Shown in pieces: positions 34,915 to 44,614 of a stretch of DNA of 64,000 nt (its first letter is position 1; each line of letters starts with the position of its first letter). Position numbers and translations under genes: made by a program. This DNA is from Pelomonas sp039929605 (GTDB lineage Bacteria; Pseudomonadota; Gammaproteobacteria; Burkholderiales; Burkholderiaceae_C): NCBI RefSeq assembly GCF_039929605.1, contig NZ_JBDSQX010000099.1, forward strand, positions 1-64,000, read 5' to 3'. Under the pieces are notes generated by a model. The model saw only the letters and a program-made list of their open reading frames with translations. It searched no databases and was not told the origin of the DNA.

Positions 34915-37900
34915 TTATTCCTTATCGGCCGGCATCGCGCCGGGCATGCCGTGCAAAGGCAGCGCACCACCGCCCTGCTCCGCTTTCTTGACGGCGGGCT
35001 TCTTGTCCCGCACCAGGTAGCTGTACAGCACCGGCACCACTACCAGCGTGAGCAGCGTCGACGTGATAACGCCGCCGATGATGGCGCGGCCCATGGGCGC
35101 TTGAATCTCGCCGCCGTCGTTCAGCGCAATCGCCATCGGCAGCATGCCGAAGACCATCGCCGACGTCGTCATGATGATGGGGCGCATACGGATGAGGCCG
35201 GCCTCGCGCAGCGCCTCGGCCACCGTGGCGCCGGCCTTGCGGGCGTGGTTGGCAAAGTCCACCAGCAGGATGGCGTTCTTGGTCACCAGGCCCATCAGCA
35301 TGACCAGGCCGATCATCGAGAACACGTTCAGCGTCGAGCGCCACAGCAGCAGCGCCAGCATCACGCCGATCAGCGCCAACGGCAGCGAAGCCATGATGGC
35401 GATCGGCTGCAGGAAGCTGCCGAACTGGCTGGCCAGCACGATGTAGATGAACACCACGGCCAGGCCCATTGCGGCGAGCAGGCCGTTGAAGGCTTCGGCT
35501 TGCTGCTTGCCGGCGCCGTCCACCTTGAAGCTCGTACCCGGGGGCAGCTGTGTGTTCTTGATGAGCTTCTGCACGTCGTCGTTCACGTCGCCACCCGGGC
35601 GGCCTTGCACGCCGGCGAACACGGCCTCGCGGCGCTGCAGGTTCTCGCGGCGGATGACCTCGGGGTTGAACACGGGCTCGATGGTGGCGACCTGGTCCAG
35701 CGTGATGGGTGCGCCGTCTTTGGAGAAGGCGACCGGCAGCTTAGCCATCTGCTCGATGCGCTCGCGCTGTTCGCGCGGCAGGCGCAGCAGCACCTCGACC
35801 TGGTTGCCGTCGGGCGTCGTCCAGTAGGTCGCGATCTCGCCGTTGACGTAGGCGCGCAGGCTGGAAGCGATCTGCGGCGCGGTCAAGCCGAGCTCGCGGA
35901 TGGCCGAGTCCTTCAGGCGCACGGCGAAGGCGGGCACGCCGGGCTTGACCGTCGTGTCCACGTCCACCGCGCCAGGGATCAGCTTGATCTTCTCGACCAG
36001 GTCCTTGGCGGTCTGGGTCAGCACCTCGGGGTCGGTGCCAAGGATGGTGATCCAGATCGGGCGGTCGAAGCCGACGCTGACCTCGATGCCGGGGATCTTG
36101 GCGATGTCGGCGCGGATGGCGTCCTCGATTTCCTTCTGCGAGCGCTTGCGTTCGCTGCGGTCGGTCAGCGAGATGTTCAGCGCGGCCTGGTTGCGGCCGG
36201 TGGACAGGCCTTCACCGGTGCTGCCCACCACGGTCGAGACGGTCTTGATCTCGGGGTAGCTCTTCAGGATCTCCTCGATCTGCGCCACCTTGGCGCTGCC
36301 GCGCTCGATGCTCGATGCCACCGGCATGCGCAGGTTGACCTGCGTGAAGCCGTTGTCGGTCTGCGGTACGAACTCGCTGCCCACCAGCGGCGCCAGCGCC
36401 AGTGCCGCCACAAAGCTGGCGACTGCGCCCCACATGACGAGGCCGCGCGGCGTCAGCGTTGCGAAGCGGAAGACGCGCTTGGCGGCCTTGTCGCGTTTGC
36501 CATCGGCGCTGAATGGGTGACCGTAGGCGGGGATGGGCGGCACGAAGACGCGGTAGCGGCGGCCGGAGAAGGCCCAGTCGATCAGGTGCGCGTAGAGGTC
36601 GTGCAGGCGCTCCATGCCCCAGTCGGTCGCGCGGATGAGGTGGCCGATGACGGGCCACTTCTTCAGATGCGTGCTCGGCGGGTCATGCCAAACGGAGGAC
36701 AGCATCGGGTCGAGCGTGAAGCTGACGAACAGGCTGACCATCACCGCCACGGCCACCGTGATGCCGAAGGGGTAGAAGAACTTGCCGATGATGCCGCCCA
36801 TGAAGGCGACCGGCACGAAGACGGCGCAGATGGCGAAGGTGGTGGCCATGACGGCGAGGCCGATCTCGTTGGTGCCGTCGAAGGAGGCGGTGCGGTGGTC
36901 CTTGCCCATGCCGACGTGGCGCACGATGTTCTCGCGCACGACGATGGCGTCGTCGATGAGCAGGCCGATGCACAGGCTCAGCGCCATCATCGTCATGAAG
37001 TTCAGCGTGAAGCCGAAGGCATGCACGGCGATGAAGCTGGAGATGACGGCGATGGGCAGCGTCAGGCCCGTGATGATGGTGGAACGCCAGCTGTGCAGGA
37101 ACAGGAAGACGATGGCCACCGTCAGCAGTGCGCCTTCGATCAACGTGTGCTTCAGGCCCGTCAGCGAGCCCTTCACGAAGTCGCTGTTGGCGTAGATCAG
37201 GCGCAGCTCGACGTCCTTGGGCAGCACGTTGCGCAGTTCCTCCATGGCCTCCTTCACGGCGTCGCCGGTCTTGACGATGTTGGCGTCCTGCTGCTTGAAG
37301 ATGTTGAAGCTCACGGCCGGCTGGCCGTTGATGCGGGCGATGCTGTCCTGCTCGCGCTCGCGCTCGACCAGTGTGCCGAGGTCGTTCAGCGTCAGCGCCA
37401 GGTTGCCGCGGCGGGCGACGACCATCTGCCCAAACGCCTTGGGGTCTTTCACGCGGCCTTCCACGCGCAGGATGGCGTCGGAGGTCTGGTCGGACAGCAG
37501 GCCGACCGGCTGATCGGCATTGGCCTCGCCCAGTGCCTTGGCGATCTCGGCCGGCGTCACGCCGTAGGCACGCAGGCGCAGCGGGTCGAGGTCAATGCGC
37601 ACCTCGCGCGTCGTCATGCCGCCCACGTCCACCTTGGCCACGCCTTCGACGCGGCCCAGGCGCTTGGCGACGATCAGGTCGGCCATCATGGACAGCTCGC
37701 GCGAACCGCGGTTGGGCGACAGCAGCGCCATCACGACGACGGGCTGGGCGTTGTCCGCCTGGAAGCGCTGCACGGTCGGCGGTTTGGCGTCCTTGGGGAA
37801 GCCCGCCTGCGCGCCGGCGACGCGGTCACGCAGGTCCTGCATGGCGCGGCTCATGTCGGTGTTCAGCGAGAACTCGACGCTGGCCTGCACGCGGCCCTCG

Positions 37901-38154
37901 AAGCTGCGCGACTGGATGCGGTCCACGCCGGCAATGGTGTTAAGTGCCTCTTCCAGAGGCTTGGCAATCTCACGCTCCACGGCCTCGGGCGAGGCGCCGG
38001 GGTAGCGGATGTCGACACTGGCGCCGGGCAGCGAGATGTCGGGCATCTGCTCGACGCCGAGCTTGGAATACGAGAACAGGCCCAGCACACACAGGGCCAC
38101 CATCACCATCGTCGCGAAGACCGGGTTCTGGATGGAAACGCGAGTCATCCACAT
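34915..38154 (-). CDS. RND efflux permease, HAE1 family (system 1)
   Basis: A 1079-residue inner-membrane pump of the AcrB/MexF superfamily, driving proton-coupled export through a tripartite complex. The start MTRVSIQNPVFATMVMVAL and LLIDDAIVVRENI (the paired Asp of TM4) and GLVTKNAILLVDFAN (Lys of TM10) are present, so the proton relay looks intact. Length is normal. A ~55-residue insertion-like cytoplasmic stretch (YGHPFSADGKRDKAAKRVF) separates the halves, as in several Burkholderiales homologues. It follows the adaptor gene by 10 bp. No outer-membrane channel gene is adjacent, so a shared TolC-like protein is likely. Substrates are unknown. Confidence 0.92.
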   Translation of the reverse strand: MWMTRVSIQNPVFATMVMVALCVLGLFSYSKLGVEQMPDISLPGASVDIRYPGASPEAVEREIAKPLEEALNTIAGVDRIQSRSFEGRVQASVEFSLNTDMSRAMQDLRDRVAGAQAGFPKDAKPPTVQRFQADNAQPVVVMALLSPNRGSRELSMMADLIVAKRLGRVEGVAKVDVGGMTTREVRIDLDPLRLRAYGVTPAEIAKALGEANADQPVGLLSDQTSDAILRVEGRVKDPKAFGQMVVARRGNLALTLNDLGTLVEREREQDSIARINGQPAVSFNIFKQQDANIVKTGDAVKEAMEELRNVLPKDVELRLIYANSDFVKGSLTGLKHTLIEGALLTVAIVFLFLHSWRSTIITGLTLPIAVISSFIAVHAFGFTLNFMTMMALSLCIGLLIDDAIVVRENIVRHVGMGKDHRTASFDGTNEIGLAVMATTFAICAVFVPVAFMGGIIGKFFYPFGITVAVAVMVSLFVSFTLDPMLSSVWHDPPSTHLKKWPVIGHLIRATDWGMERLHDLYAHLIDWAFSGRRYRVFVPPIPAYGHPFSADGKRDKAAKRVFRFATLTPRGLVMWGAVASFVAALALAPLVGSEFVPQTDNGFTQVNLRMPVASSIERGSAKVAQIEEILKSYPEIKTVSTVVGSTGEGLSTGRNQAALNISLTDRSERKRSQKEIEDAIRADIAKIPGIEVSVGFDRPIWITILGTDPEVLTQTAKDLVEKIKLIPGAVDVDTTVKPGVPAFAVRLKDSAIRELGLTAPQIASSLRAYVNGEIATYWTTPDGNQVEVLLRLPREQRERIEQMAKLPVAFSKDGAPITLDQVATIEPVFNPEVIRRENLQRREAVFAGVQGRPGGDVNDDVQKLIKNTQLPPGTSFKVDGAGKQQAEAFNGLLAAMGLAVVFIYIVLASQFGSFLQPIAIMASLPLALIGVMLALLLWRSTLNVFSMIGLVMLMGLVTKNAILLVDFANHARKAGATVAEALREAGLIRMRPIIMTTSAMVFGMLPMAIALNDGGEIQAPMGRAIIGGVITSTLLTLVVVPVLYSYLVRDKKPAVKKAEQGGGALPLHGMPGAMPADKE

Positions 38155-38164
38155 GGCACGCTCC

Positions 38165-39337
38165 TCACTGTTGCGCCGGGGCGGACGCAGCGCCGGCGGC
38201 GCTGGCGACCTTGGCGGACTTGGTGGCCACGATCTGCGCCGGGTCGCCCTCGCGCAGGTTGTCGAAGCGCGCAGCCAGCACCTGGGCTTCAGGCTTGAGC
38301 CCGTTCAGCACCTCGACGCGGCCTTCACGGGCATCGCTGCGGCCGGTCGTCACAACACGGCGCACCAGGGCGCCCTTCTCGATCATCCAAACCTGTTCCT
38401 GCCCCGAGTTGCGGCTGATGGCGGCGATAGGCACGGTCAGGCGCTGGGTGTCGTCTTGAAGCACGACCTTGGCGACGGCGTACTGGCCGGCGCGGTAGAG
38501 CTCCTTGGGGTTGTCCAGCACCAGCGTCACGCCGATGGAGCGCGTGCCCGGCTCGGCGGCCGGCGCGATGCGCGCGATCTTGGCCTCGACCGGCTCGTCA
38601 ACGCCCTCTACCTTGACTTGCACGGCCATACCCGGCTGCAGGCGGCTCACCTCGTGCGTGCCCACCAACCCGGCCAGCTCCAGCTTGGCGAGGTCGACGA
38701 TGCTCAGGATTTGCTGCTCGGCCGCCAGCTTCTCGCCCGGCAGCGCGTGGCGCTTGGCGACGATGCCGTTGATGGGCGCGATGAGCGCCGCCTGGCGCAT
38801 CGTCACCTGGCTGGTGTCGAGTTGCGCCTTGGCGGCATTCCAGTTGGCGCGGGCCGACTCGTAGGCTGCGCGCGAGTTGTCCAACGCCGTCTGGGCGATG
38901 AAGTTCTTGGCCGCCAGGTCCTCGTTGGTCTTGAGCGTGCGGCCGGCCTGGTCCATCTGGGCACGCATGGCCTCGACACTCGCGCCGCGCTCGGCGATGC
39001 GATAGCGCAGCTCTTCCAGGTCGACCTGGCCCAGCACCTGGCCCGCCTTCACGCGGCTGCCCTCGCCCACCGCCAGGTTCAGCAGCGTGCCGTTGGACTT
39101 GGCGCGCACGACGACCGTGCCCGGTGCCACCAGCGGGCCGCTGAATTCGATCTGGGCCGGCATGGCGGTGAGCACGGGCTTGACGACCTCGCTGGCGACG
39201 AACTCCAGCGTCGGCTTGGCCTTCTCGTCACCCGGCTTCTTGGGGCCGTCGCCCTTGCTGGCCATGACGGCCACACCGGCGCCACCCACCAGCAGCACAA
39301 CGGCTGCGATGCCACCCAATTTCACGGACTTGCGCAT
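38165..39337 (-). CDS. RND periplasmic adaptor (system 1)
   Basis: A 390-residue membrane-fusion protein. A single N-terminal membrane anchor (LGGIAAVVLLVGGAGVAVMA), a lipoyl-like half (VVRAKSNGTLLNLAVGEGSRV), an alpha-hairpin (~110-180), a second lipoyl half (LIAPINGIVAKRHALPGEKL), a beta-barrel and a membrane-proximal domain follow in standard order. It links the permease at 34915-38154 to an outer-membrane channel. ATG at 39337 is preferred because GGGGAG precedes it. Confidence 0.9.
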   Translation of the reverse strand: MRKSVKLGGIAAVVLLVGGAGVAVMASKGDGPKKPGDEKAKPTLEFVASEVVKPVLTAMPAQIEFSGPLVAPGTVVVRAKSNGTLLNLAVGEGSRVKAGQVLGQVDLEELRYRIAERGASVEAMRAQMDQAGRTLKTNEDLAAKNFIAQTALDNSRAAYESARANWNAAKAQLDTSQVTMRQAALIAPINGIVAKRHALPGEKLAAEQQILSIVDLAKLELAGLVGTHEVSRLQPGMAVQVKVEGVDEPVEAKIARIAPAAEPGTRSIGVTLVLDNPKELYRAGQYAVAKVVLQDDTQRLTVPIAAISRNSGQEQVWMIEKGALVRRVVTTGRSDAREGRVEVLNGLKPEAQVLAARFDNLREGDPAQIVATKSAKVASAAGAASAPAQQ

Positions 39338-39484
39338 GACTCCCCCAGACACTCTCTGCCACAGACACAGCAGTCTAGAAACAGAGGCGCCAAGGCGCAG
39401 CGGCGGTGTGACGAAACGCGGTTTGTGAGGGCTGAGCTGCACCGGCCCGGGATCGGCCCGGCGGCCTGGCCGACGAACTGCGGC

Positions 39485-40588
39485 TCAGTCCGGACGGGCT
39501 GCCGGAATCGGGTCGACCGGCAGCACCACATCACCGCACTGAGCCCGATGCCGCAGCGCATGGTCCATCAGCACCAGGGCCAGCATGGCCTCAGCGATGG
39601 GCGTGGCGCGGATGCCTACGCAGGGGTCATGGCGGCCGAAGGTTTCCACGACGGCCGGGTTGCCGGCGCGGTCGATGCTGGCCTTGGGGCTGCGGATGGA
39701 ACTGGTGGGCTTGATGGCGAGGCTGGCGACGATGTCCTGGCCGGTGGAGATGCCGCCCAGCATGCCGCCCGAGTTGTTGCTGGCGAAGCCGTCGCGGCTC
39801 AATTCGTCACCGTGCTCGGTGCCCTTCTGCGCGACCACGCCGAAGCCGGCGCCGATCTCCACGCCCTTGACGGCGTTGATGCCCATCAGCGCGTAGGCGA
39901 TGTCGGCGTCCAGCTTGTCGAACAGCGGTTCACCCAGGCCGACAGGCACGCCGGTGGCCTCGACGCGGATGCGCGCGCCGACCGAATCGCCGGCCTTGCG
40001 CAGCGCGTCCATGTAGGCCTCCAGCTCGTCGATCTTGCTGGCGTTGCAGGCGAAGAACGGGTTCTGGCCGACGTGCTGCCAGCCCTCGAACGGGATCTCG
40101 ATATCGCCGAGCTGCGTCATGCAGCCGCGGAACTCGGTGCCGTAGGCCTGGCGCAGCCATTTGCGGGCGACCGCGCCGGCGCCCACCATCGGCGCCGTCA
40201 GCCGCGCCGACGAGCGCCCGCCGCCGCGCGGGTCGCGCACGCCGTACTTGCGCCAGTAGGTGTAGTCGGCGTGGCCGGGGCGGAAGGTGTCGAGGATGTT
40301 GCCGTAGTCCTTGCTGCGCTGGTCGGTGTTCTTGATCAGCAGGCAGATCGGCGTACCGGTCGTGACGCCTTCGTAGACGCCGGACAGGATCTCCACCGCG
40401 TCCGGCTCGTTGCGCTGCGTGACGTGGCGGCTGGTGCCGGGGCGGCGGCGGTCCAGCTCGGGCTGGATGTCGGCCTCGCTCAAGCGCATCCCCGGCGGGC
40501 AGCCGTCGATAACGCAGCCGATGGCCGGGCCGTGGCTTTCGCCGAAGTTGGTGACGCGAAAGAGTTCGCCGAAGGTGCTGCCTGACAT
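39485..40588 (-). CDS. aroC: Chorismate synthase (EC 4.2.3.5)
   Basis: A 367-residue enzyme making chorismate from EPSP, the last shared step of aromatic amino acid synthesis; it needs reduced FMN. Motifs are GESHGPAIGCVIDG, RRRPGTSRHVTQRNE, FRPGHADYTYWRKYG, DPRGGGRSSARLTAP and SNNSGGMLGGISTGQDI. Length is typical. It stands alone between the RND adaptor and the CBS gene, with a terminator for the CBS gene just upstream at 40621-40642. Confidence 0.97.
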   Translation of the reverse strand: MSGSTFGELFRVTNFGESHGPAIGCVIDGCPPGMRLSEADIQPELDRRRPGTSRHVTQRNEPDAVEILSGVYEGVTTGTPICLLIKNTDQRSKDYGNILDTFRPGHADYTYWRKYGVRDPRGGGRSSARLTAPMVGAGAVARKWLRQAYGTEFRGCMTQLGDIEIPFEGWQHVGQNPFFACNASKIDELEAYMDALRKAGDSVGARIRVEATGVPVGLGEPLFDKLDADIAYALMGINAVKGVEIGAGFGVVAQKGTEHGDELSRDGFASNNSGGMLGGISTGQDIVASLAIKPTSSIRSPKASIDRAGNPAVVETFGRHDPCVGIRATPIAEAMLALVLMDHALRHRAQCGDVVLPVDPIPAARPD

Positions 40589-40620
40589 ATGCGCTGAATT
40601 TTAGGCGGCCCTGAAAAGCA

Positions 40621-40642
40621 AAAGCGGCCCTGCAAGGCCGCC
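40621..40642 (-). terminator. Rho-independent terminator after the CBS-domain gene
   Basis: Read leftward, GCGGCC, a 6-nt loop and GGCCGC are followed by TTTTGCTTTT. It is 20 bp past the CBS gene stop at 40662 and separates it from aroC. Confidence 0.75.
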
Positions 40643-40661
40643 TTCATGCGTTGCGAACTTC

Positions 40662-41126
40662 CTAGAGCTTGGACTCAGGCTCGGCGTTCTCTTCCACCGG
40701 CCAGTCGCGGATGTAGGCCTTGAGCATGCGGTTCTCGAAGTCCTGGCTGTCCACCACGGCCTTGGCCACGTCGTACAGCGAGATCACGCCCATCAGCGTC
40801 TTGCCGTTCAGCACGGGCATGTAGCGCGCGTGGCGGCCCAGCATCATGCGGCGCACCTCGTCGATTTCGGTCTCGGGCGTGCAGGTGAGCGGCGCATCGT
40901 CCATCACCGTGCGCACGATGGTCGTGCCGACCTCGCCACCGTTCTTGACGACCGCCTGGATGACCTCGCGAAAGGTCAACATGCCGACGAGGTCGCCATG
41001 CTCCATGACGACGAGTGAGCCGATGTCGCGTTCGGCCATGGCCGCGATCGCCTCCTTCAGCAGTTCGTCGGGCGTGACGGTGAACAGGGTGCCGCCTTTG
41101 ACACGCAGGATATCGACGACTTTCAT
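40662..41126 (-). CDS. CBS-pair domain protein
   Basis: A 154-residue protein made of two CBS motifs: residues ~8-60 (TVTPDELLKEAIAAMAERDIGSLVV) and ~75-130 (CTPETEIDEVRRMMLGRHARYMPVL). CBS pairs bind adenine nucleotides and signal energy state; stand-alone versions have varied or unknown targets. ATG at 41126 is set by GGAGG 6 nt upstream. It is monocistronic, with a strong terminator downstream. Confidence 0.88.
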   Translation of the reverse strand: MKVVDILRVKGGTLFTVTPDELLKEAIAAMAERDIGSLVVMEHGDLVGMLTFREVIQAVVKNGGEVGTTIVRTVMDDAPLTCTPETEIDEVRRMMLGRHARYMPVLNGKTLMGVISLYDVAKAVVDSQDFENRMLKAYIRDWPVEENAEPESKL

Positions 41127-41234
41127 AGGTGCCTCCGAGGCAAATTTCATGGGCAACATAGCACACTATCCCTGCGCTTCCACCCCATAGAAAACACCAT
41201 GTTTGCCTGCGCTGCCGCGCGCTTGAATCGGCGC

Positions 41235-41543
41235 ATGAGCACCGAACGCTTCACCCGCTTCGCCGACTTCTACCCCTTCTACCTGCGCGAGCACAGCAAC
41301 GTTGTCTGCCGGCGCCTGCACTTCATCGGCTCGACGCTGGTGCTGGTCTGCCTGTGGCAACTGTTCAGAACGGGCGCCTTCGTCTGGCTGCTGAACGGCC
41401 TGCTGTGCGGCTACGGCTTTGCGTGGATAGGCCACTTCTTCTTCGAGAAAAACCGGCCGGCCACCTTCAAGTACCCGCTCTACAGCTTCATCGGCGACTG
41501 GGTCATGTACGCCGACATCTGGCGTGGCCGCGTCAAGCTGTAG
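41235..41543 (+). CDS. DUF962/Mpo1-like membrane protein
   Basis: A 102-residue DUF962 protein with FADFYPFYLREHSNVVCRRLHFIGST at the start (HxxxxxCRxxHxxG pattern), two membrane segments and WIGHFFFEKNRPATFKYP. Yeast Mpo1 of this family is an Fe-dependent dioxygenase in sphingoid-base breakdown; the bacterial role is unknown. The conserved histidines seen here (H-S-N-V, LHF, GHFFFE) fit a metal site. ATG at 41235 is preferred over one at 41199 from the conserved N-terminus. Confidence 0.82.
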   Translation: MSTERFTRFADFYPFYLREHSNVVCRRLHFIGSTLVLVCLWQLFRTGAFVWLLNGLLCGYGFAWIGHFFFEKNRPATFKYPLYSFIGDWVMYADIWRGRVKL

Positions 41544-41552
41544 AGGTCGCCG

Positions 41553-42380
41553 CTAATTCCGCCAGGCGACGCCCATGGCGGCTGTGGTGTTCGTGCGGCT
41601 CTGCACCAGCGGGCTGGCGGCCGCCGGGCCGAGCAGGCGGCTCGCGCCGGCGCCGCCGAACACGAACCAGTGCGGGGTCAGCGCATGCTTGAAGTTGACG
41701 CCGATGTGCGTATCACGCAACCCGCCGCCCGGCTCGTAGGCCGGCTTGCCCGAAGCAGCGGCGGCCGAAGCCGGCACGCCGAAATAGCTGCGCAGGTTGA
41801 GCCCGTTGGCTGCGGACAGGCCGACGCCGGTCGTCCACTCCGTCTCGTCGCTGCGGTAGAAGCGCCAGCCGAGATCCAGCCCCGCCGTCATGCCGCCCTT
41901 GCGGCCCAAAACGTCTTGGGACACCGAGGCGCTCGCATTCCAGTCCTTGGTGAAGCTGTAGCCCGCATTGAGCCGGGCACGCAGCGTGCGCTTCACATCC
42001 GGCAGGCCCCGCGTCGTGTCGGCATCACCACTGCTGCGGCCACTGTCGACGCGCAGCGACAGGCCGAGGCGCCACTTTTTGCCCTCGATGAGCTGGGTGC
42101 TCGCCCCGGCGCCCACACTCTCGCGGCCGAAGCCGAGCAAGGCGCTGCCGCCCGAGGTGGCGACACGGATGCGGCCGAAGCGGGCCGCCCACAGCGGCCT
42201 GATCTTGATTTGGCGCTGGCTGGCGCCGTCGTACTCCGGGACGCTGGCAACGGACGCGCCGAGCAAGTAGCGAAAGCTCTCGTCCTTCTCAGGCGGGGCC
42301 TCAGACGCAACCTGCGCGAACGCCTGCAGCGCGGACATCAGGGCCACGGTCACCAGGCCGGCAGGCAGCATGTTTGTCAT
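41553..42380 (-). CDS. MipA/OmpV-family outer-membrane protein
   Basis: A 275-residue outer-membrane beta-barrel of the MipA/OmpV family. It has a signal peptide (VTVALMSALQAFAQ), LLGASVASVPEYDGA, IKIRPLWAARFG, LRARLNAGYSFTKDW and LDLGWRFYRSDETEW typical of the family, and ends in alternating strands. MipA was described as a scaffold for murein enzymes in E. coli, but most members have no proven role. It is convergent with the DUF962 gene (9 bp) and 36 bp downstream of tdh. Confidence 0.85.
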   Translation of the reverse strand: MTNMLPAGLVTVALMSALQAFAQVASEAPPEKDESFRYLLGASVASVPEYDGASQRQIKIRPLWAARFGRIRVATSGGSALLGFGRESVGAGASTQLIEGKKWRLGLSLRVDSGRSSGDADTTRGLPDVKRTLRARLNAGYSFTKDWNASASVSQDVLGRKGGMTAGLDLGWRFYRSDETEWTTGVGLSAANGLNLRSYFGVPASAAAASGKPAYEPGGGLRDTHIGVNFKHALTPHWFVFGGAGASRLLGPAAASPLVQSRTNTTAAMGVAWRN

Positions 42381-42416
42381 GCGGGTCAGCCTAACAGCGG
42401 CAGCGCGCACGGCCTT

Positions 42417-43361
42417 TCAGGTGCGTTTCAGTTCCCGTGCCAGATTCGTCAGCATGTCGTCGACCATCGCGTCGAGGTCGTACTTCAGCGCCCAGCCCCA
42501 GTCGGCTTGTGCCGCAGCATCGTCGATGCGCTGCGGCCAGCTCGCGGCGATGGCCTGGCGGAAGTCGGGCACGCAGTCCATCGTGAAGGCGGCCAAGCGG
42601 CGGCGGATGCTGGCGGCGATGCCCTCGGGCGTGAAGCTGACGCCGGCGAGGTTGTAGCTGCCGCGCTGCCTGACGTGGTCGGCCGGCGCGTGCATCAACT
42701 CGATGGTGGCGCGTAGCGCGTCGGGCATGTACATCATCGGCAGCGCCTGGCCGGCTTCGAGGAAGCAGGTGTAGCGACCCTGTTGAAGCGCCGCATGGAA
42801 GATCTCCACGGCGTAGTCCGTCGTGCCACCGCCGGGCGGCGTCTTCCAGCTGATGAGGCCGGGGTAGCGCAGGCTGCGCACGTCCACGCCGTGCTTGGCG
42901 TGGTACCAGGCACACCAGCGCTCACCTGCCAGCTTGGAGATGCCGTAGACGGTGGTCGGGTCCATCACGGTCGTCTGCGGCGTGTCGATGGCCGGCGTGT
43001 TGGGGCCGAAGGCGGCAATCGAGCTGGGCCAGAAGATGCGGTCCAGCTTCTCGTGCCGGGCCAGCTCCAGCACGTTGAGCAGGCCCTTCATGTTCAGGTC
43101 CCAGGCCCACATCGGGTGCTTCTCGCCATTGGCCGAGAGGGCCGCAGCGAGGTGGTAGATCTGCGTGATGCGGTGGCGCTTGACGATGGTGGCCAGCGCG
43201 CCGGCATCGGTCACGTCCAGTGTCTCGTGGTGCAACTGGGGCACGCGGCCTTTGGGACTGAGGTCGCTCGTGACGACGGCGTCGTTGCCGTGCAGCTTGG
43301 CCAGCTCCGTCGCCAGCTCGGTGCCGATCTGGCCATTCGCGCCAATGATGAGGATCTTCAT
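42417..43361 (-). CDS. tdh: L-threonine 3-dehydrogenase, SDR type
   Basis: A 314-residue extended short-chain dehydrogenase. The NAD motif is IIGANGQIGTELA; the active-site pair is Tyr/Lys in TVYGISKLAGE, with WPSSIAAFGP (catalytic Ser) before it. It resembles the SDR-type threonine dehydrogenases rather than the zinc-dependent E. coli Tdh. It oxidises threonine to 2-amino-3-ketobutyrate, the substrate of the partner enzyme Kbl encoded just upstream with an ATGA overlap. The coupling of the two genes supports the assignment over other epimerase roles. Confidence 0.85.
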   Translation of the reverse strand: MKILIIGANGQIGTELATELAKLHGNDAVVTSDLSPKGRVPQLHHETLDVTDAGALATIVKRHRITQIYHLAAALSANGEKHPMWAWDLNMKGLLNVLELARHEKLDRIFWPSSIAAFGPNTPAIDTPQTTVMDPTTVYGISKLAGERWCAWYHAKHGVDVRSLRYPGLISWKTPPGGGTTDYAVEIFHAALQQGRYTCFLEAGQALPMMYMPDALRATIELMHAPADHVRQRGSYNLAGVSFTPEGIAASIRRRLAAFTMDCVPDFRQAIAASWPQRIDDAAAQADWGWALKYDLDAMVDDMLTNLARELKRT

Positions 43362-44554
43362 TTGATGAGGTCCAGTTCACGGCCCGCCAGCGTGAACGCG
43401 GCAACGGCCTTCTCCAGATGCTCTCGTTCATGCACAGCCGACACCTGCACGCGGATGCGCGCCTGGCCCTTGGGCACAACCGGGAAGAAGAAACCCACCG
43501 CGTAGATGCCCAGTTCCAGGATGCGCGCGCTGAGCTTCTGCGCCATCACCGCGTCGTAGACCATGATGGGCACGATCGGGTGGGTGCCGGGCTTGATCTC
43601 GAAGCCGGCGGCCTGGATGGCCTCGCGGAACCAGGCGGTGTTTGCTTCGAGCTTGTCGCGAAGCGCCGTGGAGGCTTCCAGCAGATCTAGCACCGCGAGC
43701 GACGCGCCGGCAATGCTGGGCGCCAGCGTGTTGCTGAAGAGATAGGGCCGCGAGCGCTGGCGCAGCAGCTCGACGACTTCCTTGCGCGCGGCCGTGAAGC
43801 CGCCGCTCGCGCCACCCAGCGCCTTGCCGAAAGTGCCGGTGATGATGTCGATCTTGCCGAACACTCCTCGGTGCTCGGCCGTGCCGCGGCCGGTCTTGCC
43901 CATGAAGCCTGACGCGTGGCATTCGTCGATGCCGAGCAGCGCGTCGTAGCGGTCGCAGAGCGCGCGGATCTTGTCGAGCTGGGCGATGGTGCCGTCCATC
44001 GAGAACACGCCGTCGGTGAACACCAGCGTGAAGCGGGCGCCCTTCTCCTTGGCTTCCTTCAGGCAGCGCTCCAGGTCGTCGAGGTTGTTGTGCTCATAGC
44101 GCCAGCGCTGCGCCTTGCACAGGCGGATGCCGTCGATGATGGAGGCGTGGTTGAGCGCGTCGCTGATGATGGCGTCCTGCTCGCCCAGCAGCGGCTCGAA
44201 CAGGCCGCCATTGGCATCGAAGGCGGCGGCGTAGAGGATGGCGTCCTCGCAGCCGACGAAACGGGCGATGCGCGCTTCGAGTTCCTTGTGCACGTCCTGC
44301 GTGCCGCAGATGAAGCGCACCGACGACAGGCCGAAGCCATGGGTGCGCAACGCCTCATGCGCCGCCTCGATCACCTGCGGGTGCGACGACAGCCCGAGGT
44401 AGTTGTTGGCGCACAGGTTGATGACCTCGCGGCCCTCGGTTGTCTGCACGACGGCGCCCTGGGGCGTGGTGATGACGCGCTCGGACTTGTAGAGGCCGGC
44501 GGCGCGGATGCCGTCGAGTTCGGTTTGCAGGTGTTGAAAGAAGGCTTGGCTCAT
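43358..44554 (-). CDS. kbl: Glycine C-acetyltransferase (2-amino-3-ketobutyrate CoA ligase)
   Basis: A 398-residue PLP enzyme that cleaves 2-amino-3-ketobutyrate with CoA to glycine and acetyl-CoA. The PLP lysine lies in TFGKALGGASGGF; other blocks are CANNYLGLSSHPQV, RFICGTQDVHKELE, DALNHASIIDGIRLCKAQ and DECHASGFMGKTGRG. Length equals the family norm. ATG at 44554 has AGGAGAG 7 nt upstream. Promoter and operator lie at 44591-44643. Confidence 0.95.
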   Translation of the reverse strand: MSQAFFQHLQTELDGIRAAGLYKSERVITTPQGAVVQTTEGREVINLCANNYLGLSSHPQVIEAAHEALRTHGFGLSSVRFICGTQDVHKELEARIARFVGCEDAILYAAAFDANGGLFEPLLGEQDAIISDALNHASIIDGIRLCKAQRWRYEHNNLDDLERCLKEAKEKGARFTLVFTDGVFSMDGTIAQLDKIRALCDRYDALLGIDECHASGFMGKTGRGTAEHRGVFGKIDIITGTFGKALGGASGGFTAARKEVVELLRQRSRPYLFSNTLAPSIAGASLAVLDLLEASTALRDKLEANTAWFREAIQAAGFEIKPGTHPIVPIMVYDAVMAQKLSARILELGIYAVGFFFPVVPKGQARIRVQVSAVHEREHLEKAVAAFTLAGRELDLIK

Positions 44555-44590
44555 GGCCACTCTCCTGGTGCACAATTCGGCAGTGGACGC

Positions 44591-44606
44591 GTTCGATATA
44601 TCGAAC
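44591..44606. promoter_or_regulatory. 16-bp perfect palindromic operator
   Basis: GTTCGATATATCGAAC is a perfect 16-bp palindrome. It begins right after the predicted start of kbl transcription and 36 bp before the kbl ATG. This position suits repression by the divergently encoded XRE-cupin protein. The palindrome may also control that regulator's own gene. Confidence 0.7.
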
Positions 44607-44614
44607 ATTCGTGC

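Noticed and set aside
34951..38298. Open frame of 1115 codons antisense to the first RND permease
   Set aside because: It mirrors the codon pattern of a clearly conserved permease gene. The translation is His/Asp/Gly/Arg-rich without any recognisable domain, a typical shadow in high-GC DNA.
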